The notes under the pieces were generated by a model. It did not search any database and was not told the DNA's origin. It saw nothing but the letters and a program-made list of their open reading frames with translations. Below, piece by piece: positions 1 to 14,300 of a DNA stretch of 64,000 nucleotides (the stretch's first letter is position 1; every line of letters starts with the position of its first letter). Both the position numbers and the translations under genes were made by a program. This DNA comes from Gamsiella multidivaricata (lineage: Eukaryota; Mortierellomycota; Mortierellomycetes; Mortierellales; Mortierellaceae), in assembly GCF_025024155.1 (NCBI RefSeq), contig NW_026251795.1:1-64000 (forward strand). The letters are read 5' to 3'.

Positions 1-129
1 TTTTTTATCTCTTATTCTTTTTCTTTTTCTATTTTTGAATGCGCCTAAGTGCCCAAACTCAAACTTTGAATAAAAAAGAATATATGACTAAATAAGGTCC
101 TTATCAAATTATAAGTTGCTTAGGGACGT

Positions 130-1010
130 TCCGGCCCCGATGAATGCGTGGGGTGTGGGCTTTTCTTTCGCTGGTCTCTACTACGATACGAGCCTGACCA
201 GATATACTTTATCAATGCTATCCGACCCGACTACGTCGCGGTTTTGGTTGGCCTTGGAACGGTAACAGCAATCTGACCTGTTCTCGGCCTACTCCGAAAA
301 CACATCGCAATGATTCACGAGGGCATTTCACAATGGTGTAGTAATCGTGAGCACCTACAACAGTGTACTCTGATGATTTGACCTTGCGGGCAAAAATAAG
401 GATACGTTGGCTGTATGATAATAAAGCTCAAATAGGGCATCTTTGTTTTCCTTACAGTGCTGGACATCTAGTCGGCGCATAAGACTTTTGATTAGAAACG
501 TCTATTCACTTTCAAATACAACCACTGAATCGAAGTTTGGATCATTAAAGTGCGCATTACCCTTCCTTCTACAAACCAATGTTCGCCGTTTGTCAATATG
601 GCCTCTAGCTCAAAGGCTTTTGAGCTTCAACTTTTTCTGCGTACAGTCGCGACTAGATGTCCTGCACTATATCCATGTAATAAACCTAATCTGAAATGCT
701 GTGCGCTTTCGTCATCAGGCCGGTTCTTCTGTTGAAGGAGTCGAGTCCTATCGCAAAGACGATAGATTGATTGGCACCCTCTTTTTCATCCCTCCGATGC
801 ATGTCCAAGACCCATGATACCCCTTGATGCCGTAGTCTTAAGTATGAGGTTTTGCTGCGCTTTACGATGTCTTCTTTGGCGAGGACGGATGATCGCTTGT
901 CCGAATAAAAGGTATAAAGTCGACCTTGACTTCCTCAAGATAACGCAAGTGTGTATCCACGCCGTTAGCGCGAGAGGGAGCATTCCGGATTATATTACCC
1001 CATTACCGTC
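130..1010 (-). pseudogene. Degenerate Fanzor/TnpB-like nuclease relic A
   Basis: Decayed coding sequence read on the minus strand, broken by stops and frameshifts. In descending coordinates I can read: a charged segment at about 930-790 (YTFYSDKRSSVLAKEDIVKR and onward); SIVFAIGLDSFNRRTGL near 760-700, resembling the glycine-rich block before the last RuvC part; SSEYTVVGAHDYYTIVKCPR at 380-320, resembling the family block LGYxVVGxxEYxTSxxCPxC; and NQNRDVVGSDSIDKVYL at 244-194, resembling the RuvC-III RDxxAxxNI block. Their order is the TnpB/Fanzor C-terminal order. No intact frame remains and the RuvC-I aspartate region was not found. Assignment is from remembered family motifs, so it is inference. 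A divergent copy of the same family lies at the other end of the window. Confidence 0.5.
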
Positions 1011-1806
1011 CGCTTAACGTGTATAGCCTATACAATATCTAGGTCTGTCGATGTCGCCTCTTTGTCTTGCCGTACATCCCGTTTGTCAGGGCGAGAGGCG
1101 TTCTTCCGATCTATTGAATGACCCAGTCCTTACCATGGCCATAGTAGGCACTACGACCTTCTGAGTGCCGAATCATATCATGCGCCATGCTGAGAACGCT
1201 GATGTGGCGTTTCATATCAAGATGACGGGCGGCCTTATGTGATTTTATGCTCAAACCGACAAGTTGAATATAACATGTGGACAGGGAGGGGTAATAAAAG
1301 AGACATCCCACCAGCATTCGGTGAAGCATCGAGATAACAAACATATCATTATATAAGTGACGTGAATTTTATATATGTAAGACGCATTCATGCGCCAATG
1401 ATTCAGACCGACATTATCCTTTTAACTGCTCAGATCTCGGATGTCACGGTAGAGTGTGCACTTTTTCACTGGTTGCAGTCTGTGTGTAGGGAATGCGAGA
1501 AGGAAGAAATATCGGAGCAAAACAACGGCGGAAAAAAAAAAAAAAAAAAAAGCGAGAGAGACGCGACAAAGACCGGCCTCTGACTCCCCAAAAGGTGGCC
1601 TTCAGCATAGTACCATACAGGACAGGTAGTGAGCGTTAACAAGGCTGCATGCCTTTATGAAAAAAATACTTGATGTTTTATGTATATTACAGTTGCCACG
1701 CTCGTTCGATTTTGTGTGTATATAATGGGAGAAAGTGAAGAATGGATGTTGATAGGCGTGCGTATGTGTGTATCTGTGTTTCTTATGGATGTTCGTTTTT
1801 TTTTTT
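1011..1806. other. Interval without a recognised gene
   Basis: No convincing gene seen. A 77-codon minus-strand frame at 1111-1344 may be further debris of relic A but shows no clear motif. A 20-nt poly-A run occupies 1532-1551. The stretch near 1600-1806 lies 3' of ADE5,7 and probably carries its 3' UTR. Confidence 0.4.
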
Positions 1807-5636
<3,830 letters not shown>

Positions 5637-8479
5637 TTAGTCGCTGTCGCTGTCAGTGTCACTGTCAGTCTCGGGTGCCTTGCCCTTGCCCTTTGCGACT
5701 GTTCCAGCTGGTCCCTTGTTGCCTCCACCAATCGCCGCTGCAGCCAATCCTTGCTCCTTCAAAAGCGCCATCTGTCCAGCAATGGAGTCCTCATCAGGTT
5801 CAGAGATATCATCATCGGCCTCAGGCTCGGGTGGCAACTCTGACGCGTCCAACACTGTCAATGTCATGTCCTGAAGGACATCAGAGCCCAAGACCGAGTC
5901 CGACTTGATAAACATGTTGAACGAGTACTGTCCGGCACGAGGAGGAGCCTGGAACTGAATGCGGATTGTCTTGGGGGTCGAAGTAATATCGGTAGTCTTG
6001 GTGGGCTGAACCACGATGCGGTTGTTCTTGTGGTCACCCAACACAATCCACCAGAAGGGCTTCTTCTCACCAGGGAAGTACGGTGCGTGGACACTGGGGG
6101 CAAGGGTCTTGGACTCCTTCTTAGGCTTGATGTTGCCGTCCTCATCTTCCTCGCTGTCAACCTCGCCTTCAAACAGAGCATCAACATCAGCCTTGACGGT
6201 TTTAGCGGGCTCCTCTTCGACCGCCTCACCAGGAGAAACGGCGCGAACCTTAAGAATAAACGTGCAAAGAGATCCAGGGGTGATGATGTTGTCACCAGCG
6301 ACCTTGAAGAAAGCCTTAATGACCTTCAGAGCGGGGTACTGCTTAGCAACAGTGGCAACCTGGTCAATCTGGTCAGCGGTAGCATTGTCCTTGAGCAGTG
6401 CAACACGGTCCTCACGATCCAAGTCCATGAACTGGCTGATCGAATGGATCTGATTCTTGCCCTTCATGGTCTTGATCGCATCAACATTGACAAAAGGCAG
6501 CTGCTGAAGAGGAGAGTCGTGGAAATAGAGACCTTGGACCAAGATTTGCGACATGTCCATCAGGAACAACGAAACCGAGAGCCATTGACGAGCAGTAGTG
6601 ATCTGGATCATTCCATTAATCAAATGAAGGGTCTTTGAGGTAATATCGACTTGGTCTAAAGAAAATGATGAGGTATCAAATCGTTAGTAATGATTCTAGT
6701 AACTATTACTAGATCTGAGGCACATTTTTTCACAATGCATACCTTGAGCAAGATCCTTGTCCTCAACAGGGACTCCCAAAGTATGAGCATACAATAGGGT
6801 CAAGACCTTCAGGGCCGCAGGCGAAGTAGTCTTCTTGGTGTACTCGAATTTCTCGCCGATCCTGCTTTCCAGTGCGGTGTTGACCTGAATACCCAGCTTC
6901 TCCAATGCGGCCTCATCTGACGGTCGGCTCACAATATCCTCCTTGAATTCTTCAGCTTGCGATAGAATCTCGACAATCTCCTTGGGGTTGGTGGTCTCCT
7001 TGAGCTGCTTGAAAAAGGTGCCCATAGTCTTGGTGCGGATCCTGTCTTTAGTGTAGTTTCCAGAGCGGTACCACCACTTGCCAATAAAGTAAGGCAGCAT
7101 AAGACCGCACACGATACCATAAGCAGAGAGAACCCAAAAGTTGTTATGTGCCTCGACAAGCCATGGGGGAAGCGCAATGCTCATGGTCATCGAGCTTCTG
7201 CTACCATCAGGATGTCCGTACTTCTCCCAGTTCTCGCGAGTAGCATCATCAGTTAAACTATGTAATATAAAAATGGTGCAATATAGGATATGGTTATTAT
7301 ACAAACAAGGAATAAAAGGCTAAAGCCTGGCAATAAAAGTGACGCTCGAGCCTATACGGACGCTTTTGTCGTATTTGATATTCTTTGTTATTTCTGGTTT
7401 GCCACTTACGTCTCATAAGCCTTGTTGATCTCTGCCATCTTGGCGTCGGCTTCCTCATGCAAGTCTGACTTGACCTTGTCAGGATGCCAAATCTTACTCA
7501 ATCCGCGGTATGCGGACTTGATCTGCTTTGGAGTTGCACTCTATAATGATAAAGTAGATCGACAGATGTGGTTCAGTTAAAACAAATATCTTCCACTCAT
7601 ATTCACAGCTATTATTATCCCGCTAGGTTCAAGATGATTTCACTTACGTCTGAGATTCCAAGAATATCGAAGGGGTTCCACTTGTTCACCTCGGGCGAGG
7701 GAGTAATGTATGCCTGATAAGCAACGTATCCAAACAGAACCCATCCAAGAAGAATAGCGATCCTAAACGCAGCAACAAGAGAGACCAAAGGAACAAACAC
7801 TCCATATGAATGAGCAATTGAATCGCAGCAATCGAAGCAAAGAGCACAGCTTCCACAGGAATGTCATGCTACATTTGGAAGGACGAGATCTTAGCTTACT
7901 TTTTACCAGCGGCGGAAGATTTACGAGGGGCAACAGCACGCGAGGCCTTGCGCTGGCATGCATCACAGGGGCAAGCGACCTTTCTTGCAGTAACAACTAA
8001 AGACGAATCAATTTCACACAGAACAATAGTAATAACAGGGAAGAGTTAGATACAATTGCTGGTGGCGCGAGAAGCAATATAACGCCCAGTAAGACCCTGA
8101 TCAGATAGACTCTTATGCGTTTTCAGTGATATTTCGATGGGTGGCTGTTGTCTGGTATAAAGCGTTGTCATTCACTCCAATGCTAATTGCTTTCTTCGTG
8201 GCTGCTCCTGATTAGACCCCTTCTCGTTTGTCCCCCTACTCTGCCGTGCTTGTTATCTGTTTGATCCATAACGCCAGCTCAATAGTCCAAGTTGAATATG
8301 AAGCCGAAGCCGAGGATAAAATAATGCAGTTTGAACAGGCAATATTCAATTAGGATGGATATCTTACCTGTTCTCTTGAAGACAGTCAGGTAGGTAGCCG
8401 GGATGAGGATGATGGCCAGGGTCGTCAGCACAAAGTAGTTGAACGTGTCCCCACTCTCGTCAAACGTGTACTTTGCCAT
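5637..8479 (-). CDS. SEC63: Sec63, ER translocon J-domain subunit
   Basis: Membrane J-protein that recruits the ER Hsp70 BiP/Kar2 to the Sec61 channel for protein import. Six exons: 8479-8368, 7996-7900, 7762-7648, 7540-7410, 7257-6743, 6655-5637, giving 662 residues (yeast 663). Start at 8479 (MAKYTFDESGDTFNYF) leads into TM1 at residues 12-33. A short CPCDACQ segment follows, then TM2 around 70-90, the lumenal J domain with the HPD motif at 127-129, and TM3 around 192-213. The Sec63/Brl domain and a strongly acidic, Ser/Asp-rich C-terminal tail complete it; in yeast the acidic tail binds Sec62. Exon 3 is joined at the TTTAG acceptor just before the IAILLGWVLFGY segment, because other acceptors break the frame. 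Confidence 0.95.
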
Positions 8480-8978
8480 CTTTTATTTCAAGGCAGTAGT
8501 AGCTGGATTCGCTGTTGTTGATGTCTAGTGTCGATGTCCCGTTATGTTCCGGTATCCGTGCCTGTGGCAAGAGGTGTTTTGACGGAAAAGAAAGATAAAC
8601 CCCGGAAGAGAGAGTGGAAGATGGACAAGGGAAAAGGGTCGATGGGGATGAGTGGAAGAGAGGGGTAAGGGGATTCAGGATTCAGTCTGAGCTCTGAAGC
8701 AATATACCATCCAATTTTAGGCCTATCAAATACAAAGAAGCTGCCAGAATATCCGCCAATCAGCATACAGGCTGGCACGACACGTCAGAGAGGGCAAACC
8801 CCTTAATGAATATATTTGCCACTCCAATTTGCTGTGCAGAGGCGCGTCTGTTACGTGTGTATGCCTTTTCTGTTGCACCAAAAGCACTGGTCGTTCATAT
8901 TAATTATATTGAAGGCAAGAGAGGGGGTATATCCTACGCAGGTTTCTGTCTAAATCGTCCAACAAGCCTTATTTGTTT
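8480..8978. promoter_or_regulatory. SEC63 upstream interval
   Basis: About 500 bp between SEC63 and the next minus-strand gene. It should include the SEC63 promoter and the 3' UTR of the fucosyltransferase-like gene. A purine-rich stretch (8580-8680) is visible; no gene. Confidence 0.35.
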
Positions 8979-10775
8979 CTATTCAGTGGTCTCAACAGCC
9001 CGGTCAGGATGGTACTCGGGCCAAAGATGGTCCATAATATAAGCTGTAAACGTACTACTCTCCGTTCCCTGGAACTCCCTCCCCTTCGCTGCTAGGGTCG
9101 CGTCGATTAATGGAATCATGTAATGCATCATTTCCACTCCGTCCGTCGGGTTCCGGATCCGCTCCAGGGTGCTCACAGCTTCTGGAAAATCCGACAAAAA
9201 CATCGTGCACGGGTAACGGTTCAGAAGATCGCGCAGCAGAGGGGCCTGGCGGGGTTGGTGCACATCGGTTGCCATGAAGGTCATGGGTGACTGGGGTGGA
9301 GCACCCTTGCAGCGTTCCAAAAATGTTAGGGACGTCTCTTGTTCCGCGGCATCCTTTGGTAAGACTGAGGGGATCGTTGATGGGTTTGGCGACAGTATCT
9401 GAGTCTCATTTACTCTATCGACACTATCCATTTTCTGGGAGATTGTTGGAGCCGGAACCTGCTGCACTGCTGCCTTCCTGTCATTTTCTTTTAGATACTT
9501 GCGGTCCTGTTTCAACATCTCCCCGAGCCACGCAATTATTCGTTGTAGATTTTTGGGAACCATCTTCACAAAGCCGCCATCCTCGGTACGGAAATGCACG
9601 CCCAAGAATCCTGGTGCAGCCCTGCCTGTTTCCTCCCTCCACTCGTCCATCTGCTTCTCTGCTAGGCTTATTGCATTCAGAATGGCCTGATTCCAGAGGT
9701 CCATCCCGTATGAAATAAAGCTTCGCAAGGCCTTGTGCCGTTCGGATCGTGCCTCAACCCTATCCCTGTCATATAACGACCCAAAATGCAATACCTTCTC
9801 GGGTCTTTGCTGGAGATCTGTTAAGAACAACTTGTATTCGTATCGACTAACGGATGCGATCTGCTCTGGCGTCAGACCTTCCATTGAGTCGTCCAGTCCA
9901 TTGTTGTTTCTGTCTTCCTTTTCTTTGGGCTTGACGCTGTAGTCTATCTCTGAATCGTCCACAATTCGGTATGAAAAGCGAGTACTGTCATTATAGAAAT
10001 AAATCTCTGTACTTGGATCCCGGATCCCCAGATGCTCCACCAACCATTCCAAAGTCATCACAGGACGATCGAATACTCTGATGGGCTCTGTCTGACCAGC
10101 AACGCCGACAATGCCCTCCAGAATCTTGGGAATATCGTAAAAGTACGTCCAGGGCGTCATTGTCCAGGCGTGATAAAATAGACACTCTTGCTCGATCTTC
10201 TTTTCCTGGTCCGTCATGTCTTCGCGCTGTTTCCGAGTCTTGGGTGGCCAGGTAGATGGATCGATGTTTCGGCAGTAGTCGATGCGGGTCTTGTTACGGC
10301 CAGCCCATTGTTGAAACAAGTTAGGCGATTTACTCCAGCCCTGACCCTTTCGAATGTGACTCAAGAACAGCGGCGGTAAGAGGAGAGTCCGGTCGAGATA
10401 GGCAGCGAGTCGAAGCGCGTTTTCGAGAGCGATGCGTTGGTTGTGGAAGCCGCTGTGAGGCAGGTAAGCTAAAAACCGCTCCCCTTCTGATGGTGGTCTT
10501 GCAGGGAATACGGTCAGGAAGAGATTGTGGTCGTTTTCACCGTCTAGTTGCGACTGCTTACTGGGTGGTAGTGGCGATGATGGCGATGGTGATAATGAGT
10601 CGTTTTCGTGTACGTTGAGAGTATCGTTTCCAAGGTTAAAGTCTCGCAGGTACGGTGCCCAGTGGAACTGGACGGAGAAAATGAAGACGGCGATGCTGGA
10701 AATCAAGAGAAGGAGAAGCGTCCTGTTCTTGGCACTGAACTCGGATTTAGTGCTGCTGCCCTGCATCAGAGCCAT
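8979..10775 (-). CDS. GDP-fucose O-fucosyltransferase-like type II membrane protein
   Basis: Intronless. I start it at 10775 (MALMQGSSTKSEFSAKNRTL), giving 598 residues. An in-frame ATG at 10991 would add 72 residues rich in hydrophobic and basic runs that look like translated UTR. The chosen start places one membrane anchor at about residues 18-38 (LLLLLISSIAVFIFSV), as in Golgi type II glycosyltransferases. A linker precedes LPHSGFHNQRIALENALRLA, which resembles the GDP-fucose protein O-fucosyltransferase (O-FucT fold) donor-binding motif; a later GVHFRTEDGGF and FMATDVHQPRQAPLL fit the remaining motifs. The acceptor is unknown; fucose is known in walls and glycoproteins of Mucoromycota, so a secretory role is plausible inference. 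Family assignment is fairly sure, substrate is not. Confidence 0.75.
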   Translation of the reverse strand: MALMQGSSTKSEFSAKNRTLLLLLISSIAVFIFSVQFHWAPYLRDFNLGNDTLNVHENDSLSPSPSSPLPPSKQSQLDGENDHNLFLTVFPARPPSEGERFLAYLPHSGFHNQRIALENALRLAAYLDRTLLLPPLFLSHIRKGQGWSKSPNLFQQWAGRNKTRIDYCRNIDPSTWPPKTRKQREDMTDQEKKIEQECLFYHAWTMTPWTYFYDIPKILEGIVGVAGQTEPIRVFDRPVMTLEWLVEHLGIRDPSTEIYFYNDSTRFSYRIVDDSEIDYSVKPKEKEDRNNNGLDDSMEGLTPEQIASVSRYEYKLFLTDLQQRPEKVLHFGSLYDRDRVEARSERHKALRSFISYGMDLWNQAILNAISLAEKQMDEWREETGRAAPGFLGVHFRTEDGGFVKMVPKNLQRIIAWLGEMLKQDRKYLKENDRKAAVQQVPAPTISQKMDSVDRVNETQILSPNPSTIPSVLPKDAAEQETSLTFLERCKGAPPQSPMTFMATDVHQPRQAPLLRDLLNRYPCTMFLSDFPEAVSTLERIRNPTDGVEMMHYMIPLIDATLAAKGREFQGTESSTFTAYIMDHLWPEYHPDRAVETTE

Positions 10776-11320
10776 GACTCTTGTAAGGGAGGAGGGGGGA
10801 TGTGTGCGCCGAAAGGGGTGGACTCGGATGAGATGAAATGAGATGAACAGACAAAGACGAATGAGTAAGAGTGTAGATGAGCGAGTGAGTGTATGAATAA
10901 AGAGAAGCAGAAGGCGGACAAGGAAGAGGGGCCTAGGCTCAATCCGCCCTTTAAAGAAGGCCTGGAAATATCCTGTTTTCTTTTTGGCCACCTACAAGGG
11001 GTCAATGAAAAAGAAAGTTATTTAAGGGTTTTAGTTGTGATTTCTTAGTTTTGCAGCTAAAATCCTTACGCAACTTCCTTTTTCACTGACTCCTCGAACC
11101 CTGTGCTATTTTTTTTTGGATACTGGCTCCTAATTTAGATTGCACTTAATGATGCTCATATCTCAATTTTCATTGAGCTAAATTGACAGATTCGGGCATA
11201 AGAAACAGATTCAGGCACAGGAGGCACAAAACACATGGATAAGTAAAGACAAATCCTTAGTTCGCGTCTACTACTATTCCTGAAGAGGGGGTATATCAGC
11301 ACCATATGTAACGGCGTATT
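10776..11320. promoter_or_regulatory. Upstream interval of the fucosyltransferase-like gene
   Basis: About 545 bp with no gene apart from a possible N-terminal extension of the downstream minus-strand gene up to 10991. It also holds the 3' end region of the large TIG-ankyrin gene. Confidence 0.35.
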
Positions 11321-14300
11321 CTACAAAGACGACGCCTGTTGCTCCATCATTTTCTTCCGCTCATAGACCTCCCTTGTCCTCCTGTTGTTCTCCTCAATAG
11401 CTCCAACAATCCTCGAGTACGTGTGGAAGTAATCCTCCCGACTCCGTACTGCTCCTTCGTGCCGCTCCTTTGCATCCACCAACAGCGTCGCGCCACTAAT
11501 AATGCTCCCTCCTGCATTAAACTTTCCCTCTTGTTCGCGGCTGCATGCCTGCAGTTTTTCGATTCGGTGCAGATCTGTCAACAGTCGCTCCACCTCCATT
11601 GAAAGAAGGTCCTGATGCATCAGAATCTCGTCTGACTTGAGTATCCACAACGACAGCGTGCTGTTGTACCCGGCCGCCTGCGCTTCCTCCATTGTGCCCT
11701 GGAATGTCCTCGTCTGAGTCGAAGCCATAGAAGACGGCGACGGTGCCAAGGTGGGAGTGAGCTCGAACGGAGGCAGAATATTCTCGATTGCCTTCAATGC
11801 TTTGTGGGTGTAGGCATCGTTACCGTCGCATGACAAAACACCGATACCAGTGTTCGACTTCAGTGCCTCCGCCAACAGCACCATGCCATCTTCTCCAAAC
11901 CGGTTATGGTCCATGGACAACACCCGAAGCGTGTCATTCTCCGCGAGTGCTAAGAAGGCCAGCGACACCTGTCGTCCGAATCCACCGGTCGAACGACCGA
12001 TTGCCACAACGTTCTTGCGTGCATTGGCAGGCGCTGTGCTGCTGCCTGTCTGTTCCTGAACTTGCTGCTTGATTTCTGTACCCGAGATATCCATCATGAC
12101 CAGAGTCTTGTTCCTGGACAGCACACGTCCGAGGCCGAGACAAGTTTCGTCAGATGCATCCTCAGGCCTGATCCTGGCGCTTGCTTCCCCATAGGCTAGA
12201 CCTTCCAGTTCTGCTGCCTGGCTCTCGCGCTTAATCAGCATGCCCTTAATGTTGAACTCATTCAAACAAGTGGCCTCCTCCAATGGCTCGAGTGCCCGCC
12301 GCAAGACAGCGTCCCGGATGATGAGGCCTTGCATCTTGACACCGAACGGTGTCCCATCAACCCTCCTTCCATCCTTAGCGAGAACTTGAATCCAACCCAA
12401 AAGCGATGCTTCCGAGTCAAAGAGCGGGTTTTGACTGACATCAAGCGTAAACTTGGTGCTCTTGTTCACCGCGCAGAGAGTCTTGAATAAGGGCACAACG
12501 CTAGTCCAGTCAAGCTGGCAGCGTGTCAAAGCAAGCGTCATCAGCTCTCCATGGGTGGACACAAATGAGCTCAAAACAGCGATCGTGGCGTGATTGACAG
12601 GGGTAGTAGAGAGATCCAATACAGCGAGGTCTTGCAGCGTGGAGAGTCGCTCCGCATAGATCAGGCTCCTATCTGTAGCTGGAGGACGAATCGGGGCGCC
12701 CAGACGACACTTTTGCAACGTTTGATTTTTTGCCAGTAGCGTGTCTACCCATTGCCACCAGCGGTCATCGACTCTGTTACCCTGCAGTCGAATCGTAAAC
12801 ATATTCTGGAGGCTGTTGACGAGGGCCTCCATGCCCGCAAGACCAATGTTGCAGTCTGTAAGATCCAGCGTCTTGAACTGTCGCCATTCTCCCAGACATC
12901 TCGCTAACAAGTAGCCAACGGTATCTTCGCCTTCAAAGTCATTCCTGGCCAAGGAGATTCGCCTACAAGGTTCGCGATCTGGATCCGTTCCTGTCTCCGC
13001 ATAGTACGTTCTCGTGAATCCGCCCAGAAATCCCTTCGCAGTTTCCGAGCTCCAGCCGCAGCCCGCAAAGTTCCACCGATCAATCTGCTTCATCTCCCGC
13101 GTCATCTTTTCGAGCTCGTTGATCAACTCTGGCTTGTTCCATCCGTCCTCGAGTACCCGTACATTCTCGAACCGAACTTTGGAGCATTGGTCGTACTCTC
13201 GAAGCATACGCATGATCGCACCCATGATGAAAATAGAGTGACCCCTCCTACCTTCCTGAACAGGTTTCAAGGTGAATGTTCCGTGACGAATCGAGTAATC
13301 GACAGATTTGAGGGCCTGATCCTCAATGTTGAACAGTCTACCCCACAGGCGAAGTGTTGAGTCGATCCATTCCTCGCTCTTCTCCACCTCTTGTCGCCGA
13401 GCCGTGCTATCCGAAGCGTTCTCAAACTTCGGATGCAAGTTCAGGTGGCGCATGAGCCCACTATGGGCTCGTCTGAGAGTATCCATAAGATCTTGCGCGT
13501 CATTCTTGGAAAGCTCCACACGGATCCGCTCTCCGATAATGCCCCTGCCGCCCCGTGCTACCAGTCCGCACATATCAATATTGACAACCGTAGATTGGCC
13601 CTTTGCATTAAAATGCACATCCTCAACTTCAAGCAAACTCCAATGCTCAAGGTTTCTGGCAAACACACCCGGTACTGATGGCGACTGCTCTTGGTAATGG
13701 TGTAGACCTGTACCTGTCAAGGCCAGCACATGAAGGACGCCATCATGGGTGGATGATGCCATTTCAGCAAGGGTAGACTCTGTGGAGGCATCTTTTAAGG
13801 ATGAGACAGACCATTTGTCGCAGGACCATGACTGGAATCCGATCTGTTTAGAGAGTTCCCCTGTGTGCCCAAACAAGGCCATGCTTCTGGACTTTTCCCA
13901 ACGGCTCGCTCCATCCTGGATGTCTCCCAACTGAGTTGGTGCTAGGGTGCTAGGCCTAGCAGCCAAGCGTGCTGAAGCAGCGGGAGGTGTGGGCTGCTCT
14001 CTGGACAACTTCCGACCGGATTCCTGGGATCCCCCGGGATCCTCTTTCGCCTTTCGCCTGCGCTCATGGTCAGTCTCGCTTCGATCGTTTCCTTCGTCAT
14101 CCCAGTCCATCCTTCCGTCCTGAGATCTACCTCCCTCGGGCGAAGACGGGTTCGACATGTCATCTACCATGATGTCGTCTTCTTCTGTATCCTCTGCCGT
14201 CATCCTCGAGTTATGATGGTGATGCTCGTGTCCTATAGCATCTGTAGTGGCTGAATCAGAAGTATGGGATAAGGTGTGCGAGGTTGTATTCATGGTAGCT

